A stretch of DNA of 64,000 nt, from the NCBI RefSeq assembly GCF_947499215.1, contig NZ_CANMNI010000002.1, positions 868,001 to 932,000 on the forward strand, written 5' to 3'. Both the position numbers and the translations under genes were made by a program. Source of the stretch: an uncultured Pontibacter sp. Its GTDB lineage: Bacteria; Bacteroidota; Bacteroidia; Cytophagales; Hymenobacteraceae. Positions 1-8,234 of this stretch are shown here, one piece after another (positions within the stretch are counted from its first letter, which is position 1; every line of letters starts with the position of its first letter). A model generated the notes under the pieces. It was given only the letters and a program-made list of their open reading frames with translations. It was not told the DNA's origin and searched no databases.

Positions 1-515
1 ATGTCTTCGGTGCGCAGGGTATGCTCGCCCTCGCGCGGGAACAACTCGATGATGGCCTCCTCCGGGGTATAGCCATGGAACTTCACCTGCGTTTCGAGCG
101 CATACTGGTCCGACGGGAAAGCACCGCCCTCCATGATAATTTTAATGCGCTTGCCTTCGGGTCTGTAAAACGACACCAGCATGAGGTGCAAGTTCACAGT
201 GAGTTGGTTCATGATGACCACCTCCTGCGGCTTGGCACCCACCACGCGGGCAGCGCCGTCGGTAAGCAACTTGTGGTAGTTAAACCAAGGCTCTTCGCCT
301 TTAAAGTGGCCTTCTACTGCGTAGTTGGCCCACTTATACATCTCGTTGTCGATGTACATCTGCGCCGACTTGGGCTGCAAACCGAGCGAGTTGCCACAAA
401 AGTAAATGGCGTCCTGCCCGTTTACCTGCGGAAAGTAAAAGCGGTCTTTGAAATGCTTAAGCGGATCGAGGTTATCTTGTTCCTGCGCAAAGGCAAGGGT
501 ATTCTGGTAGTTCAT
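1..515 (-). CDS. kynU: Kynureninase, C-terminus cut by window edge
   Basis: The first about 171 codons of a pyridoxal-phosphate class V-type aminotransferase-fold enzyme, running off the left edge. Reading the minus strand from the ATG at 513-515 gives an opening MNYQNTLAFAQEQD, then IYFCGNSLGLQP (the kynureninase N-terminal GNSLG block), EGHFKGEEPWFNYHK, VIMNQLTVNLHLMLVSF and IIMEGGAFPSDQYALETQ, all diagnostic for this family. The enzyme cleaves kynurenine or 3-hydroxykynurenine to anthranilate or 3-hydroxyanthranilate plus alanine. The PLP lysine lies beyond the window. The genes to the right on the same strand (ACMSD, 3-hydroxyanthranilate dioxygenase) carry out the following steps, which makes the assignment very secure. 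Confidence 0.93.
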   Translation of the reverse strand, partial: MNYQNTLAFAQEQDNLDPLKHFKDRFYFPQVNGQDAIYFCGNSLGLQPKSAQMYIDNEMYKWANYAVEGHFKGEEPWFNYHKLLTDGAARVVGAKPQEVVIMNQLTVNLHLMLVSFYRPEGKRIKIIMEGGAFPSDQYALETQVKFHGYTPEEAIIELFPREGEHTLRTED

Positions 516-1044
516 TTTTCTGGTGCGGGTATAACATGTAAGGCACAGCCCGCAAAAGGCCATGCGCTATGATGCTGCAAGATAAGAAAATGAAGAGGAA
601 ATTGAGGAATGGGTTAGGCTATACCTAAGGCATTGGTAAGGTAAAGGCTATGCGACGCGTTGCTTCCATTCGGGTAACTCTATCAAGAAATTCGAACATA
701 TACCACTTGCTTTAACCACCGGATGAAAAAGCTTTTACTGCGTATCGGGATGTGTGATTTTGAAAGCACTTCACATTTAGACCTATCAGCCAAAAAACAC
801 AAAATATCCAATCACTAAGACAACCCCTACCAATAAAAAAGTAATCGTCTTAACTACTTTCTTAAATGTGCTTGCCTCTTGCCTAACCCATTTTACTCCA
901 ACTACATCGGCAAGCCATAATAAAACCCCTGATACTAATTCCATAGTAACTTTATTTAGTTTGGTTGATCACTCCATTGAATTAAGTTGATATACGACTA
1001 GTCAAGTACTTCATCTTGCATAACCTAATGTATATAACAAGCTG
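516..1044. other. Gap between kynU and ACMSD genes
   Basis: Apart from the possible 52-codon membrane ORF at 786-944, this 529-base stretch holds no recognisable gene. It carries two copies of the abundant TATACC motif (near 628 and 699). No clear terminator hairpin or promoter was found on either strand. Confidence 0.5.
786..944 (-). CDS. Possible 52-residue membrane microprotein
   Basis: A short ORF on the minus strand with ATG at 942-944 and TGA at 786-788. The product begins MELVSGVLLWLADVVGV, has a polar middle (KWVRQEASTFKK), then a strongly hydrophobic tail (TITFLLVGVVLVIGYFVFFG). This pattern of one weak and one strong hydrophobic segment around a basic loop fits a small inner-membrane protein. 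I recognise no family. It lies in the 529-base gap between kynU and the ACMSD gene, in the same direction as both, and the A/T-rich codon use differs from those genes. It could be a chance ORF; conservation in relatives would decide. Confidence 0.4.
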   Translation of the reverse strand: MELVSGVLLWLADVVGVKWVRQEASTFKKVVKTITFLLVGVVLVIGYFVFFG

Positions 1045-2133
1045 CTACACCTTCGCCTTAGAAACTCCCGGCGAGTCCTTCACAAACAGGCTCTTCTCCA
1101 GATTCAGCCATTCCAGTGCCGTGCCGTGCAGCATGCGGTCTTTGGTGGCGCGGTCGTAGGGCATGGATTCGATGAGTTTGCCGGGCTCGAGTTCGCCGAG
1201 CGGGAAAGGGTAATCAGTACCTAGGGCAATGCTGTTGGCGCCTACCAAGTTCACGAGGTAGTCCAGCGCCTGCGGGTCGTGCACGAGTGAGTCGAAGTAA
1301 AACTTGCCGAGGTACTCGCGTGGGTTCACGTTGTTGTCGATGGCGCACAGGTCAGGGCGCACCTCGAAGCCATGCACGATGCGGCCAATAGTAGCCGGGA
1401 AGGATCCGCCGCCATGAGCAAAGGCGACACGCAGCTTTGGCAGTCGCTCGAGCACGCCGCCAAAAATCATGGAGCAAATGGCCAGACTGGTTTCGGCGGG
1501 CATACCTACCAGCCAGGGCAGCCAGTATTTGCTCATCTTTTCCTTGCCGTACATGTCCCAAGGGTGCACAAAAACAGCTGCACCTAATTCCTCTGCAGCC
1601 TGAAAAATCGGGAACAGTTCGGGCGCGTCCAGATTCCAATCATTGATGTGCGAACCGATTTGTATACCTGCCATGCCCAGCTCTTTCATGCAGCGCTCCA
1701 GCTCTTTAATGGCCAAAGTCGGGTCTTGCATAGGTATAGTACCTAAGCCGATAAAGCGGTCGGGGTAGTCGGCTACTATGCCCGCGATATGGTCGTTGAG
1801 CATGCGCGACAGGTCATAGGTATGCTCGGGCTTGGCCCAGTAGTTGAACATAACCGGCACCGTACTTAGCACCTGTACGCTCACTTGGTGTTGACTGCAT
1901 TCGTGCATGCGCACCTTGGGGTCCCAGCAATTGTCCTGTATCTCGCGGAAGAACTTGTCGTCCATCATCATGCGGGCGCAGCACGGTTTGTGATGCTCGA
2001 GCCTAACGAAGCCGCCATACCCATAACGCTCCCGCAAATCAGGCCACGTAGCGGGCAGGATATGCGTATGAATGTCAATCTTGAAGGGATTGTTTTCGGT
2101 AAGTATAGGCGATGTAGGCTTCTGGTTTTGCAT
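1045..2133 (-). CDS. 2-amino-3-carboxymuconate-6-semialdehyde decarboxylase (ACMSD)
   Basis: 362 residues of an amidohydrolase-superfamily TIM barrel. The metal site is visible: DIHTH gives His22 and His24, VFVHPWD gives His190, AFAHGGG gives the catalytic His240, and GTDYPFPLGE gives Asp307. The TDYPFPLGE block is characteristic of ACMSD. The enzyme removes CO2 from the ring-opening product of 3-hydroxyanthranilate, giving 2-aminomuconic semialdehyde and so preventing spontaneous closure to quinolinate, the NAD precursor. It lies 90 bases downstream of the dioxygenase that makes its substrate, same strand, probably one transcript. Length is normal for bacterial ACMSD with a slightly longer C-terminal tail. 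Confidence 0.94.
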   Translation of the reverse strand: MQNQKPTSPILTENNPFKIDIHTHILPATWPDLRERYGYGGFVRLEHHKPCCARMMMDDKFFREIQDNCWDPKVRMHECSQHQVSVQVLSTVPVMFNYWAKPEHTYDLSRMLNDHIAGIVADYPDRFIGLGTIPMQDPTLAIKELERCMKELGMAGIQIGSHINDWNLDAPELFPIFQAAEELGAAVFVHPWDMYGKEKMSKYWLPWLVGMPAETSLAICSMIFGGVLERLPKLRVAFAHGGGSFPATIGRIVHGFEVRPDLCAIDNNVNPREYLGKFYFDSLVHDPQALDYLVNLVGANSIALGTDYPFPLGELEPGKLIESMPYDRATKDRMLHGTALEWLNLEKSLFVKDSPGVSKAKV

Positions 2134-2223
2134 GCTGGTAAACGAACGGAAATGCGGCTATACGGAGTACGGCCAAATGGAGCAATCCAACAAGATACAC
2201 ATTTTATAGATTATACCCATGAA

Positions 2224-2751
2224 TTACGCCGGCTTCACCGGCGGCTGCAGCACCTCGCCGCACTTCTTGCAGGTACGCAGGTCTTCATTATCCCAGAAAT
2301 TACCCATAATCACAGGCAGTTGCTTAACAATATCTGTCACTTCTGTGAAATCCTCGTGCAGCTTGTTGCCGCAGTTCTCGCAGAACCACATGAAGCCGTC
2401 TTTCTCCCCCTCGCGGCGGTAGCGCTCAATCACCAGACCGACCGTATTGGCGGGGCGCTGCGGAGAGTGCGGCACTTTTGGCGGCAATAGGAAAATCTCG
2501 CCTTCCTTGATGGGAATATCCACCGGCTTGCCGTCCTCGATAATTTTCAGCACAATATCGCCTTCCACTTGGTAGAAAAACTCCTCGCCCTCGTCGTAGT
2601 GATAATCCTTGCGGGCATTGGGGCCGCCTACCACCATCACTATAAAGTCGTCGTTGCCTTTATATACCTGTTGGTTGCCCACGGGTGGCTTCAGCAAATG
2701 GCGGTGTTCCTCTATCCACTGTTTGAAATTGAAAGGTCGCTGTATAGCCAT
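2224..2751 (-). CDS. nbaC: 3-hydroxyanthranilate 3,4-dioxygenase
   Basis: 175 residues, a cupin that opens the aromatic ring of 3-hydroxyanthranilate using Fe(II) and O2. Fe ligands are His51 (KDYHYDEGEE), Glu57 and His95 (PPKVPHSPQRPANTVGL). The C-terminal extension has two CxxC pairs (Cys124/Cys127 in CENC and Cys161/Cys164 in CKKC), the rubredoxin-like second iron site known in bacterial and not human homologues. The gene lies upstream of ACMSD on the same strand and diverges from the SDR gene at 2868. Length and motifs are standard. Confidence 0.95.
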   Translation of the reverse strand: MAIQRPFNFKQWIEEHRHLLKPPVGNQQVYKGNDDFIVMVVGGPNARKDYHYDEGEEFFYQVEGDIVLKIIEDGKPVDIPIKEGEIFLLPPKVPHSPQRPANTVGLVIERYRREGEKDGFMWFCENCGNKLHEDFTEVTDIVKQLPVIMGNFWDNEDLRTCKKCGEVLQPPVKPA

Positions 2752-2867
2752 AGTTCTATCGGGTTAGGTTGATAGTTTGAATGTACGAAAAAGTAAACAA
2801 AAATGGTAGTTTAAGGTATAGCTCCACCTGCCGTGCAAGTTTAAAGCCTTTTGCGTACTTTTAAGCT

Positions 2868-3656
2868 ATGAACTTAGACCTGACTGATAAAAGAGCCATC
2901 GTGTGCGGCAGCACGCAAGGTATAGGAAAAGCCATCGCTATAGAACTGGCGCAACTGGGTGCCAGCGTGACACTGGTAGCCCGCAACGAAGCTAAGCTAC
3001 AAGAAACAGCCCAATCACTGGACAACAGCAAAGGCCAGCAACATGACTACCTCGTGGCCGATTTCAGTAAGCCGGAAGAGCTGGTGCAGCAACTACAGGT
3101 ATATCTGCAGCAACACGAGCATGTGCATATCCTCGTCAACAATACCGGCGGACCAGCGGGCGGACCAATCGTAAATGCGAAACCAGAAGAGTTTCTGAGC
3201 GCTTTCAACATGCACCTGATCAACAACCACAATTTGGCGCAGGCAGTTATTCCGCTGATGAAAAACGCAGGCTACGGCCGCATTATCAACATCATCAGCA
3301 CCTCCGTGAAACAGCCGCTGCAAGGTTTGGGCGTATCGAACACCATACGAGGTGCCGTGGCCAGCTGGGCCAAGACCATGGCCAACGAGCTGGGGCAGTT
3401 CGGTATCACGGTGAACAACGTACTCCCTGGCGCTACCCGCACGGGTCGTCTGGAATCCATCATCGAGAACAAAGCGAAAAAGACAGACAGCGCCGTGGAT
3501 AAGGTAGAAGAAGAGATGATGTCCGAAATCCCAGCCCGCCGCTTCGCCGAACCCGAAGAAGTTGCCGCAGCGGCCGCGTTTCTGGCTACGCCAGCCGCAG
3601 CTTATATCAACGGTATCAATGTGCCGGTTGATGGGGGTAGGACGGGGAGTTTGTAA
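2868..3656 (+). CDS. Atypical short-chain dehydrogenase/reductase in the kynurenine cluster
   Basis: 262 residues with a Rossmann fold: CGSTQGIGKA (residues 13-22) is the cofactor glycine motif and NNTGGP (91-96) the structural NNxG motif. The catalytic Ser region is IINIISTS (139-146). Where the YxxxK pair is expected, about 13 residues later, the sequence reads SNTIR (157-161), so both the catalytic Tyr and Lys are missing, although the helix that follows (GAVASWAKTMANELG) is normal. Such SDRs are often labelled FabG-like, but the ordinary hydride-transfer chemistry is doubtful. It diverges from the dioxygenase and precedes the aldehyde dehydrogenase, so a role in aminomuconate metabolism is inferred from position only. 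Confidence 0.85.
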   Translation: MNLDLTDKRAIVCGSTQGIGKAIAIELAQLGASVTLVARNEAKLQETAQSLDNSKGQQHDYLVADFSKPEELVQQLQVYLQQHEHVHILVNNTGGPAGGPIVNAKPEEFLSAFNMHLINNHNLAQAVIPLMKNAGYGRIINIISTSVKQPLQGLGVSNTIRGAVASWAKTMANELGQFGITVNNVLPGATRTGRLESIIENKAKKTDSAVDKVEEEMMSEIPARRFAEPEEVAAAAAFLATPAAAYINGINVPVDGGRTGSL

Positions 3657-3669
3657 GTGATCAAGTGAA

Positions 3670-3957
3670 ATGGTAAAGCTCTTTGTAATTGTCTTCCTTA
3701 ACGTGGGCTTCGTGGCAGCTCTATTAAGCGTTTCCAGATTTTATAAAGTTAGATTAGAAGATTATCTCTTCAATCTGATATGCCTAAATCTGGTGGTCGC
3801 TCTGATGTACACCAGCAAGTATTTCGATTTACTCGTGGAGTATCCTATGTCAGTTAGGTTCTTTGTGCCACTTGCAGTTGTTTACATCATAGCCGAGCCT
3901 TTCAGAAAGTCCATCTTAAAAAAACTTAGAGTTTCGATAGAGAAGTTTAGGCGGTAA
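3670..3957 (+). CDS. Small hypothetical membrane protein
   Basis: 95 residues starting 13 bases after the SDR stop. It has three likely membrane segments (residues 2-22, 32-48 and about 62-78) and a basic cytoplasmic end (RKSILKKLRVSIEKFRR). No family recognised. Same strand as its neighbours, but more A/T-rich than them. It may be translated with the SDR or be a late addition to the cluster. Confidence 0.5.
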   Translation: MVKLFVIVFLNVGFVAALLSVSRFYKVRLEDYLFNLICLNLVVALMYTSKYFDLLVEYPMSVRFFVPLAVVYIIAEPFRKSILKKLRVSIEKFRR

Positions 3958-4021
3958 AGGTTTCGGAGCGAGGGCTTGATAAAACAGAAAAAACATACCT
4001 TTTATAAAAAAATAAACCCCA

Positions 4022-4062
4022 AAAACTCCCCCTCCTGTTTTTAGGAGGGGGCTAGGGGGAGG
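4022..4062. repeat. C/G-rich hairpin repeat
   Basis: An inverted repeat of CCCCCTCCT and AGGAGGGGG around a short T-rich loop, followed by CTAGGGGGAGG, just before the aldehyde dehydrogenase start. Similar CCCCCT/AGGGGG units are common between genes in Bacteroidota. A second example is near 58157-58190 in this window. It sits where the leader of the next gene would be, so it may shape that mRNA. Confidence 0.5.
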
Positions 4063-4066
4063 TAAC

Positions 4067-5512
4067 ATGCAGCACATACATAACTACATAGACGGCCAGT
4101 TGGTAATGCCTGTGGCGGGGCAGTACATCGACAACTACAACCCAGCGTTGGGCAAAGTATACTCGCTTATACCTGACTCTGATGAACAGGATGTGGAACA
4201 GGCGGTGCAGGCGGCTCTCAAGGCTTTCCCGGCTTGGTCAAACACGCCTGCCGAGAAGCGGGGGCAGATTATGATGCGCATAGCCGACCTCATCGACCAA
4301 AATCTGGACAAGCTGGCTGAAGCCGAATCCATAGACAATGGCAAGCCGCTGAAGCTGGCGAAGTCGGTGGATATACCTCGGGCGAGTAGCAATATGCGCT
4401 TTTATGGAACGGCCATTCAGCATTTCGCTTCGGAAGCGCATTACATGGAAGGCACCAACGCCATCAACTATACCGTGCGCCATCCGCATGGCGTGGTGGG
4501 CTGCATTTCGCCTTGGAACCTGCCGCTATACCTGTTCACATGGAAGATTGCCCCTGCTCTTGCTGCCGGCAACTGTGTGGTGGCCAAGCCATCGGAAGTC
4601 ACACCCATGACGGCTTACATGCTCTCGGAAATTTGCATTGAGGCCGGACTACCGGCGGGTGTGCTCAACATCGTGCATGGTTACGGCCACAAAGTAGGCG
4701 CTGCCATGACGGCCCACCCGAAAGTACCGGTTATCTCTTTTACAGGTGGTACGGCCACAGGGCGCACCATTGCAGCTACAGCGGCCCCGATGTTCAAAAA
4801 GCTGTCTTTGGAACTAGGTGGCAAAAACCCGAACATTATCTTCGCGGATTGCGATTTCAACAACGCCCTGCATACTTCCATTCACTCCTCTTTCGCCAAC
4901 CAAGGGCAAATCTGCCTCTGTGGCTCCCGCATTTTCATTGAGCGTCCGCTGTACGAGAAATTCCGCGACGCTTTTGTGGAAAAAGTGAAGGCCATGAAAG
5001 TAGGCGACCCGATGGAAGAAGGTTCGAAAATGGGCGCGGTGGTATCGGAACAGCATATGCAGAAGGTGCTCTCTTACATCGAGCTGGCCAAACAAGAGGG
5101 CGGCACTATCCTCACCGGCGGACACCAGGTGCAGGTTGAAGGACGTTGCCAGAACGGCTGGTTTATCGCCCCGACCATCATTGAAGGACTGCCCTACAAC
5201 TGCCGTACCAATACTGAAGAAATCTTCGGCCCAGTGGTCACGCTCATGCCTTTCGACACCGAAGAAGAAGTCATCCGATACGCCAACTGCACCGACTACG
5301 GCCTCTCCGCTACCATCTGGACGCAGAACCTGCAACGCGCCCACCATGTCGCGCATCAGGTACACGCCGGCATCATCTGGGTAAACACGTGGCTTCTCCG
5401 TGACCTCCGCACGCCTTTCGGCGGCATGAAGAATTCGGGTGTGGGACGTGAAGGTGGTTTTGAAGCGCTCAGATTCTTCACCGAACCACAGAATGTTTGT
5501 GTGAAGTTGTAG
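4067..5512 (+). CDS. 2-aminomuconic-6-semialdehyde dehydrogenase-type aldehyde dehydrogenase
   Basis: 481 residues of the NAD-dependent aldehyde dehydrogenase superfamily. Catalytic residues are Asn151 (ISPWNLPLYL), Glu249 (LELGGKNPN) and Cys283 in GQICLCGSRIF; the QICLC form of the active-site loop is typical of ALDH8/aminomuconate-semialdehyde dehydrogenases. The enzyme would oxidise 2-aminomuconic semialdehyde to 2-aminomuconate, the step after ACMSD. The C-terminal WVNTWLLRDLRTPFGGMKNSGVG block is complete. The next pathway enzyme, a 2-aminomuconate deaminase, is not in this window. Confidence 0.92.
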   Translation: MQHIHNYIDGQLVMPVAGQYIDNYNPALGKVYSLIPDSDEQDVEQAVQAALKAFPAWSNTPAEKRGQIMMRIADLIDQNLDKLAEAESIDNGKPLKLAKSVDIPRASSNMRFYGTAIQHFASEAHYMEGTNAINYTVRHPHGVVGCISPWNLPLYLFTWKIAPALAAGNCVVAKPSEVTPMTAYMLSEICIEAGLPAGVLNIVHGYGHKVGAAMTAHPKVPVISFTGGTATGRTIAATAAPMFKKLSLELGGKNPNIIFADCDFNNALHTSIHSSFANQGQICLCGSRIFIERPLYEKFRDAFVEKVKAMKVGDPMEEGSKMGAVVSEQHMQKVLSYIELAKQEGGTILTGGHQVQVEGRCQNGWFIAPTIIEGLPYNCRTNTEEIFGPVVTLMPFDTEEEVIRYANCTDYGLSATIWTQNLQRAHHVAHQVHAGIIWVNTWLLRDLRTPFGGMKNSGVGREGGFEALRFFTEPQNVCVKL

Positions 5513-5532
5513 AGAAATTCTTTTCCCACCCT

Positions 5533-5603
5533 GTCATTTCAAAAGAAGCTTTTGAGCAAGTTGCACAGCACAGCTACCTGCAACGGGTTTCTTTTGAAAT
5601 GAC
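5533..5603. repeat. Inverted repeat with perfect 15-base arms
   Basis: Arms GTCATTTCAAAAGAA (5533-5547) and TTCTTTTGAAATGAC (5589-5603) around a 41-base loop. It lies just after the aldehyde dehydrogenase stop. The GTCATTTC...GAAATGAC ends resemble intergenic repeats frequent in Cytophagales. It may also act as a transcript-end hairpin. Confidence 0.6.
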
Positions 5604-5632
5604 GGATATACCCATATTAAGTGTAAAGAAGA

Positions 5633-6259
5633 ATGAATAAAATAAAGACAGGACTTATTGCGGTAACAGCGACTGTGCTTTTGATTTTACTAGTGCTTAG
5701 GATTATCAGCGTTAAAAATGCTGAAAGCCATGGTGTATCATTAGATAGGGAACTGGCGAAAGAAAATGGCTTTTTTGCAGCAGAATACACACCAATTAAA
5801 ACTAAAGTATTAATTGGTGATTCCTTAGAGTTCATACTTGGTAGCGCATGGATTCATGAACCTATCAAAGTGGAGCATCGATTTTTCATCTTTAACAGCT
5901 ACTATGCAAAATCACCAGTAGGAGAGCTGAACTGGAAGTATACAGCAGGTAACATAGACAGTGGTCTCGTGCTTACCGTCGCAAAGAATGATACGGTATT
6001 AAATGAAATGTTCTTTGCTAAAAACGAGTTACCTCAGTTAAAAACCTATTCCCTAGAGAATCAGCTGGTCGATAAAGAAGGTAATCATTTTAATTTAGCA
6101 GATTACACAGACGTCGATACGGTGAGGCTTTATGTTAAAAAAGCAAGTATTGTACCTGACCGACCTATAAGCTCAGCTACTGAGTCAGAATACATTTTAT
6201 ATAAAATCAAGTTGCATAAGGAGCCCGTTGATTCGGTACTTTTTGTCAAAAGGAGATAA
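5633..6259 (+). CDS. Hypothetical membrane-anchored protein
   Basis: 208 residues: one N-terminal membrane segment (residues 6-24) and an extracytoplasmic soluble part. I do not recognise a family. The soluble part is rich in beta-strand-like patterns (VEHRFFIFNSYY, GLVLTVAKNDTVLNEMFF, TVRLYVKKASIV). A/T-rich codon use differs from the kynurenine genes. It stands alone between two intergenic hairpins (5533-5603 and 6265-6284), with no operon partner. Confidence 0.7.
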   Translation: MNKIKTGLIAVTATVLLILLVLRIISVKNAESHGVSLDRELAKENGFFAAEYTPIKTKVLIGDSLEFILGSAWIHEPIKVEHRFFIFNSYYAKSPVGELNWKYTAGNIDSGLVLTVAKNDTVLNEMFFAKNELPQLKTYSLENQLVDKEGNHFNLADYTDVDTVRLYVKKASIVPDRPISSATESEYILYKIKLHKEPVDSVLFVKRR

Positions 6260-6264
6260 AACTT

Positions 6265-6284
6265 CTGCGCTCAGCAGAGCGCAG
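6265..6284. terminator. Weak hairpin after hypothetical gene
   Basis: CTGCGCTC and GAGCGCAG form an 8-bp stem with a 4-base loop, starting 5 bases after a stop codon. No T tract follows, so termination is uncertain. Confidence 0.3.
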
Positions 6285-6393
6285 GCATCATGTTCTGCTT
6301 GTGTCGCACACGTTTTCTGCACCAACCCGTTAGTTTAAACCCAACCCTTTCCCCCATCAAAAGAGTATGGTTATATAGAACCGTATACTCCTG

Positions 6394-7257
6394 ATGACCA
6401 GCCACAAACAGCCGAAAAATAGTCAGTCTTTGGATATCCTAAACAGATTAGGTATAGCCGAAGAAGAATGGCGTGCGCAGGGTATAGCCACCAAAACCCT
6501 AGTAGCTATTTATTACGATTTCCTGCAACGAAAATCAGAACTGATGGATGTAGCCGAATTAACGGCCAGCGTCATGCAGCAGATCCCGCAAGTGCATGCC
6601 GTTAGGTATCGGGTAAAGGACCCTTTGCACCTGCTCCGAAAAGTCATCAGAAAGAAATATGAATACCCTGACCGTACCATTGATGAGCACAATTACGTGG
6701 ATTGGATTAACGATTTGGCAGGGGTGCGGGTGCTATACCTGTATAAAGAATGCTGGCGCGAGGTGGGCAGCTTTATACAGGATACATGGGAGTTAAAGCG
6801 GGCGCCAATTGCATACATCAATGCTGAGACTGACACAGCTACCGCGCAAATGTTTTCGGAGGCCGGCTGCAACATCAGGCACCACGACCAAGGCTACCGG
6901 GCCGTGCACTATGTCATTCACTCAAACACCAAACGCCAACGCTATTTTGTTGAGATACAGCTGCGCACACTTTTCGAAGAAGGATGGAGCGAGATAGACC
7001 ATAGCATACGCTACCCGGATCATACCTGCGGCGCCACTATCAGGGATTTGCTGACCATTCTGAATCGCCTTACAGGTCAGGCCGATCAGATTGCTTCTTT
7101 TATCAAAACTGTGCTGGATAAGGCGTATACTTCTCAACCACTTACTCAACCGGAGCAGACTCAACTTCTGGATCAACTGCACAACCTGCCCATCGGTCCG
7201 AAAGAAAAGCGCCGATTGCAGATGCACGTCGAACAGATGCTGCGAAGAGCCAAGTAA
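6394..7257 (+). CDS. Small alarmone synthetase, RelA/SpoT synthetase domain
   Basis: 287 residues carrying only the RelA/SpoT nucleotidyltransferase domain, with no HD hydrolase, TGS or ACT domain, so a stand-alone (p)ppGpp synthetase. Diagnostic blocks are RKVIRKKYEY (substrate-binding), WINDLAGVRVLYLY with metal-binding Asp107, DQGYRAVHYVI, and VEIQLRTLFEEGWSEIDHSIRY with Glu188. The pyrophosphate of ATP would be moved to GDP or GTP, producing a stringent-response signal. The helical C-terminus (about 215-287) is typical of this class. Single gene; no toxin or antitoxin partner seen next to it. Confidence 0.88.
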   Translation: MTSHKQPKNSQSLDILNRLGIAEEEWRAQGIATKTLVAIYYDFLQRKSELMDVAELTASVMQQIPQVHAVRYRVKDPLHLLRKVIRKKYEYPDRTIDEHNYVDWINDLAGVRVLYLYKECWREVGSFIQDTWELKRAPIAYINAETDTATAQMFSEAGCNIRHHDQGYRAVHYVIHSNTKRQRYFVEIQLRTLFEEGWSEIDHSIRYPDHTCGATIRDLLTILNRLTGQADQIASFIKTVLDKAYTSQPLTQPEQTQLLDQLHNLPIGPKEKRRLQMHVEQMLRRAK

Positions 7258-7274
7258 GGACAATACATCTTATC

Positions 7275-8072
7275 CTATTGCTTTCTGTCCGGCACAAGAT
7301 TATGCGCCGCCAGCTTCCACTCACCTTGCTGCACTTTCCATACCTTGAGGTAATATCCTGTTTCGCCCGCTTCATTGCCACGGGTATAGCTGCCGTAGGT
7401 ATAGGCCATGTCTGCTGCTGGCGAAATATCGTGCCCGAGGGTGGTATACGTAATGTTGGAAGCTGGCTCTATGCTCAGCTCTTTATACCTGACCGGGTAT
7501 TGCCCGGCACGGTAGACCAACGTCTCGTTATGGTAGGGCTGTACTTCTTGCTCATCGAGTTGCTGTAAGTCTTGGGACGCTCCTTCAGATGCTTCCGTCT
7601 TCGGTGCGGATTGGTATACTTCTGTTTTTATTTGCTCAACCGGGTAAGAACTCCCGTGGTCGATGGCTACTTTCCACTGCTCGTCCCGCTGCTTCTTCCA
7701 CACGGACAGGTAAAAGCCGGCTCCTGACGGCTGTTCATCCGAGGGGTTGGACCTTAACTCGTAGGGTCCGGTGGTATAGCCCCAGTCAAGTGAACTGGAG
7801 ATATCGGCATAGGCAGGGTACCAAGAGAGCCGGGCTGTGCTCTCCGGCCGGCTGCCATAGCCTTCCTTGCCATTCATCGGCTCCGGCAGAAACACGATAG
7901 CATCATCAGCCAAATACTCAAGGAAAGCAGCCCGTATACCTTTCTCAACGGACGCAGCGGCAAAGCTGCGCTCTGCTTCTACAAGACTGTCCAAGGCTTT
8001 GTCCCGGTTTGTTTCTGAACCCTGAAAGGAACAAACTATCAGCAGCAAGGACAGTAAAAGTAACTTCTCCAT
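7275..8072 (-). CDS. Lipoprotein with two DUF4440-like (NTF2-fold) domains
   Basis: 265 residues from the ATG at 8072. That start is preferred over upstream ATGs because it gives a clean lipoprotein signal (MEKLLLLSLLLIVCSFQG, lipobox Cys at about 14). The mature part repeats one pattern twice: GYTTGPY...GFYLSVWKKQ...WKVAIDHG in the first half and AYTYGSYTRG...GYYLKVWKVQQGEWKLAAHNLV in the second. These are the end strands of DUF4440/SnoaL-like domains, so this is an internal duplication. No catalytic function can be assigned. Convergent with the alarmone synthetase gene, 17 bases apart. Confidence 0.78.
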   Translation of the reverse strand: MEKLLLLSLLLIVCSFQGSETNRDKALDSLVEAERSFAAASVEKGIRAAFLEYLADDAIVFLPEPMNGKEGYGSRPESTARLSWYPAYADISSSLDWGYTTGPYELRSNPSDEQPSGAGFYLSVWKKQRDEQWKVAIDHGSSYPVEQIKTEVYQSAPKTEASEGASQDLQQLDEQEVQPYHNETLVYRAGQYPVRYKELSIEPASNITYTTLGHDISPAADMAYTYGSYTRGNEAGETGYYLKVWKVQQGEWKLAAHNLVPDRKQ

Positions 8073-8176
8073 AGTGAGCATTTTAGACCACCTAAATTTA
8101 GCGGATATCATCACTGAACCTGCAACTGGTCACTTATTTTATAAGCCTATTCACTTATAATTTACCTCCACCTAAA

Positions 8177-8210
8177 TAGAAAGGCCCACCATTACTGACG
8201 GGCCTTTCTA
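8177..8210 (-). terminator. Terminator of dipeptidyl peptidase gene
   Basis: An 11-bp perfect stem (TAGAAAGGCCC / GGGCCTTTCTA) downstream of the minus-strand dipeptidyl peptidase gene, followed in that direction by an A/T-rich run. Confidence 0.7.
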
Positions 8211-8234
8211 TTATTACAGGTATGAATTTATACC

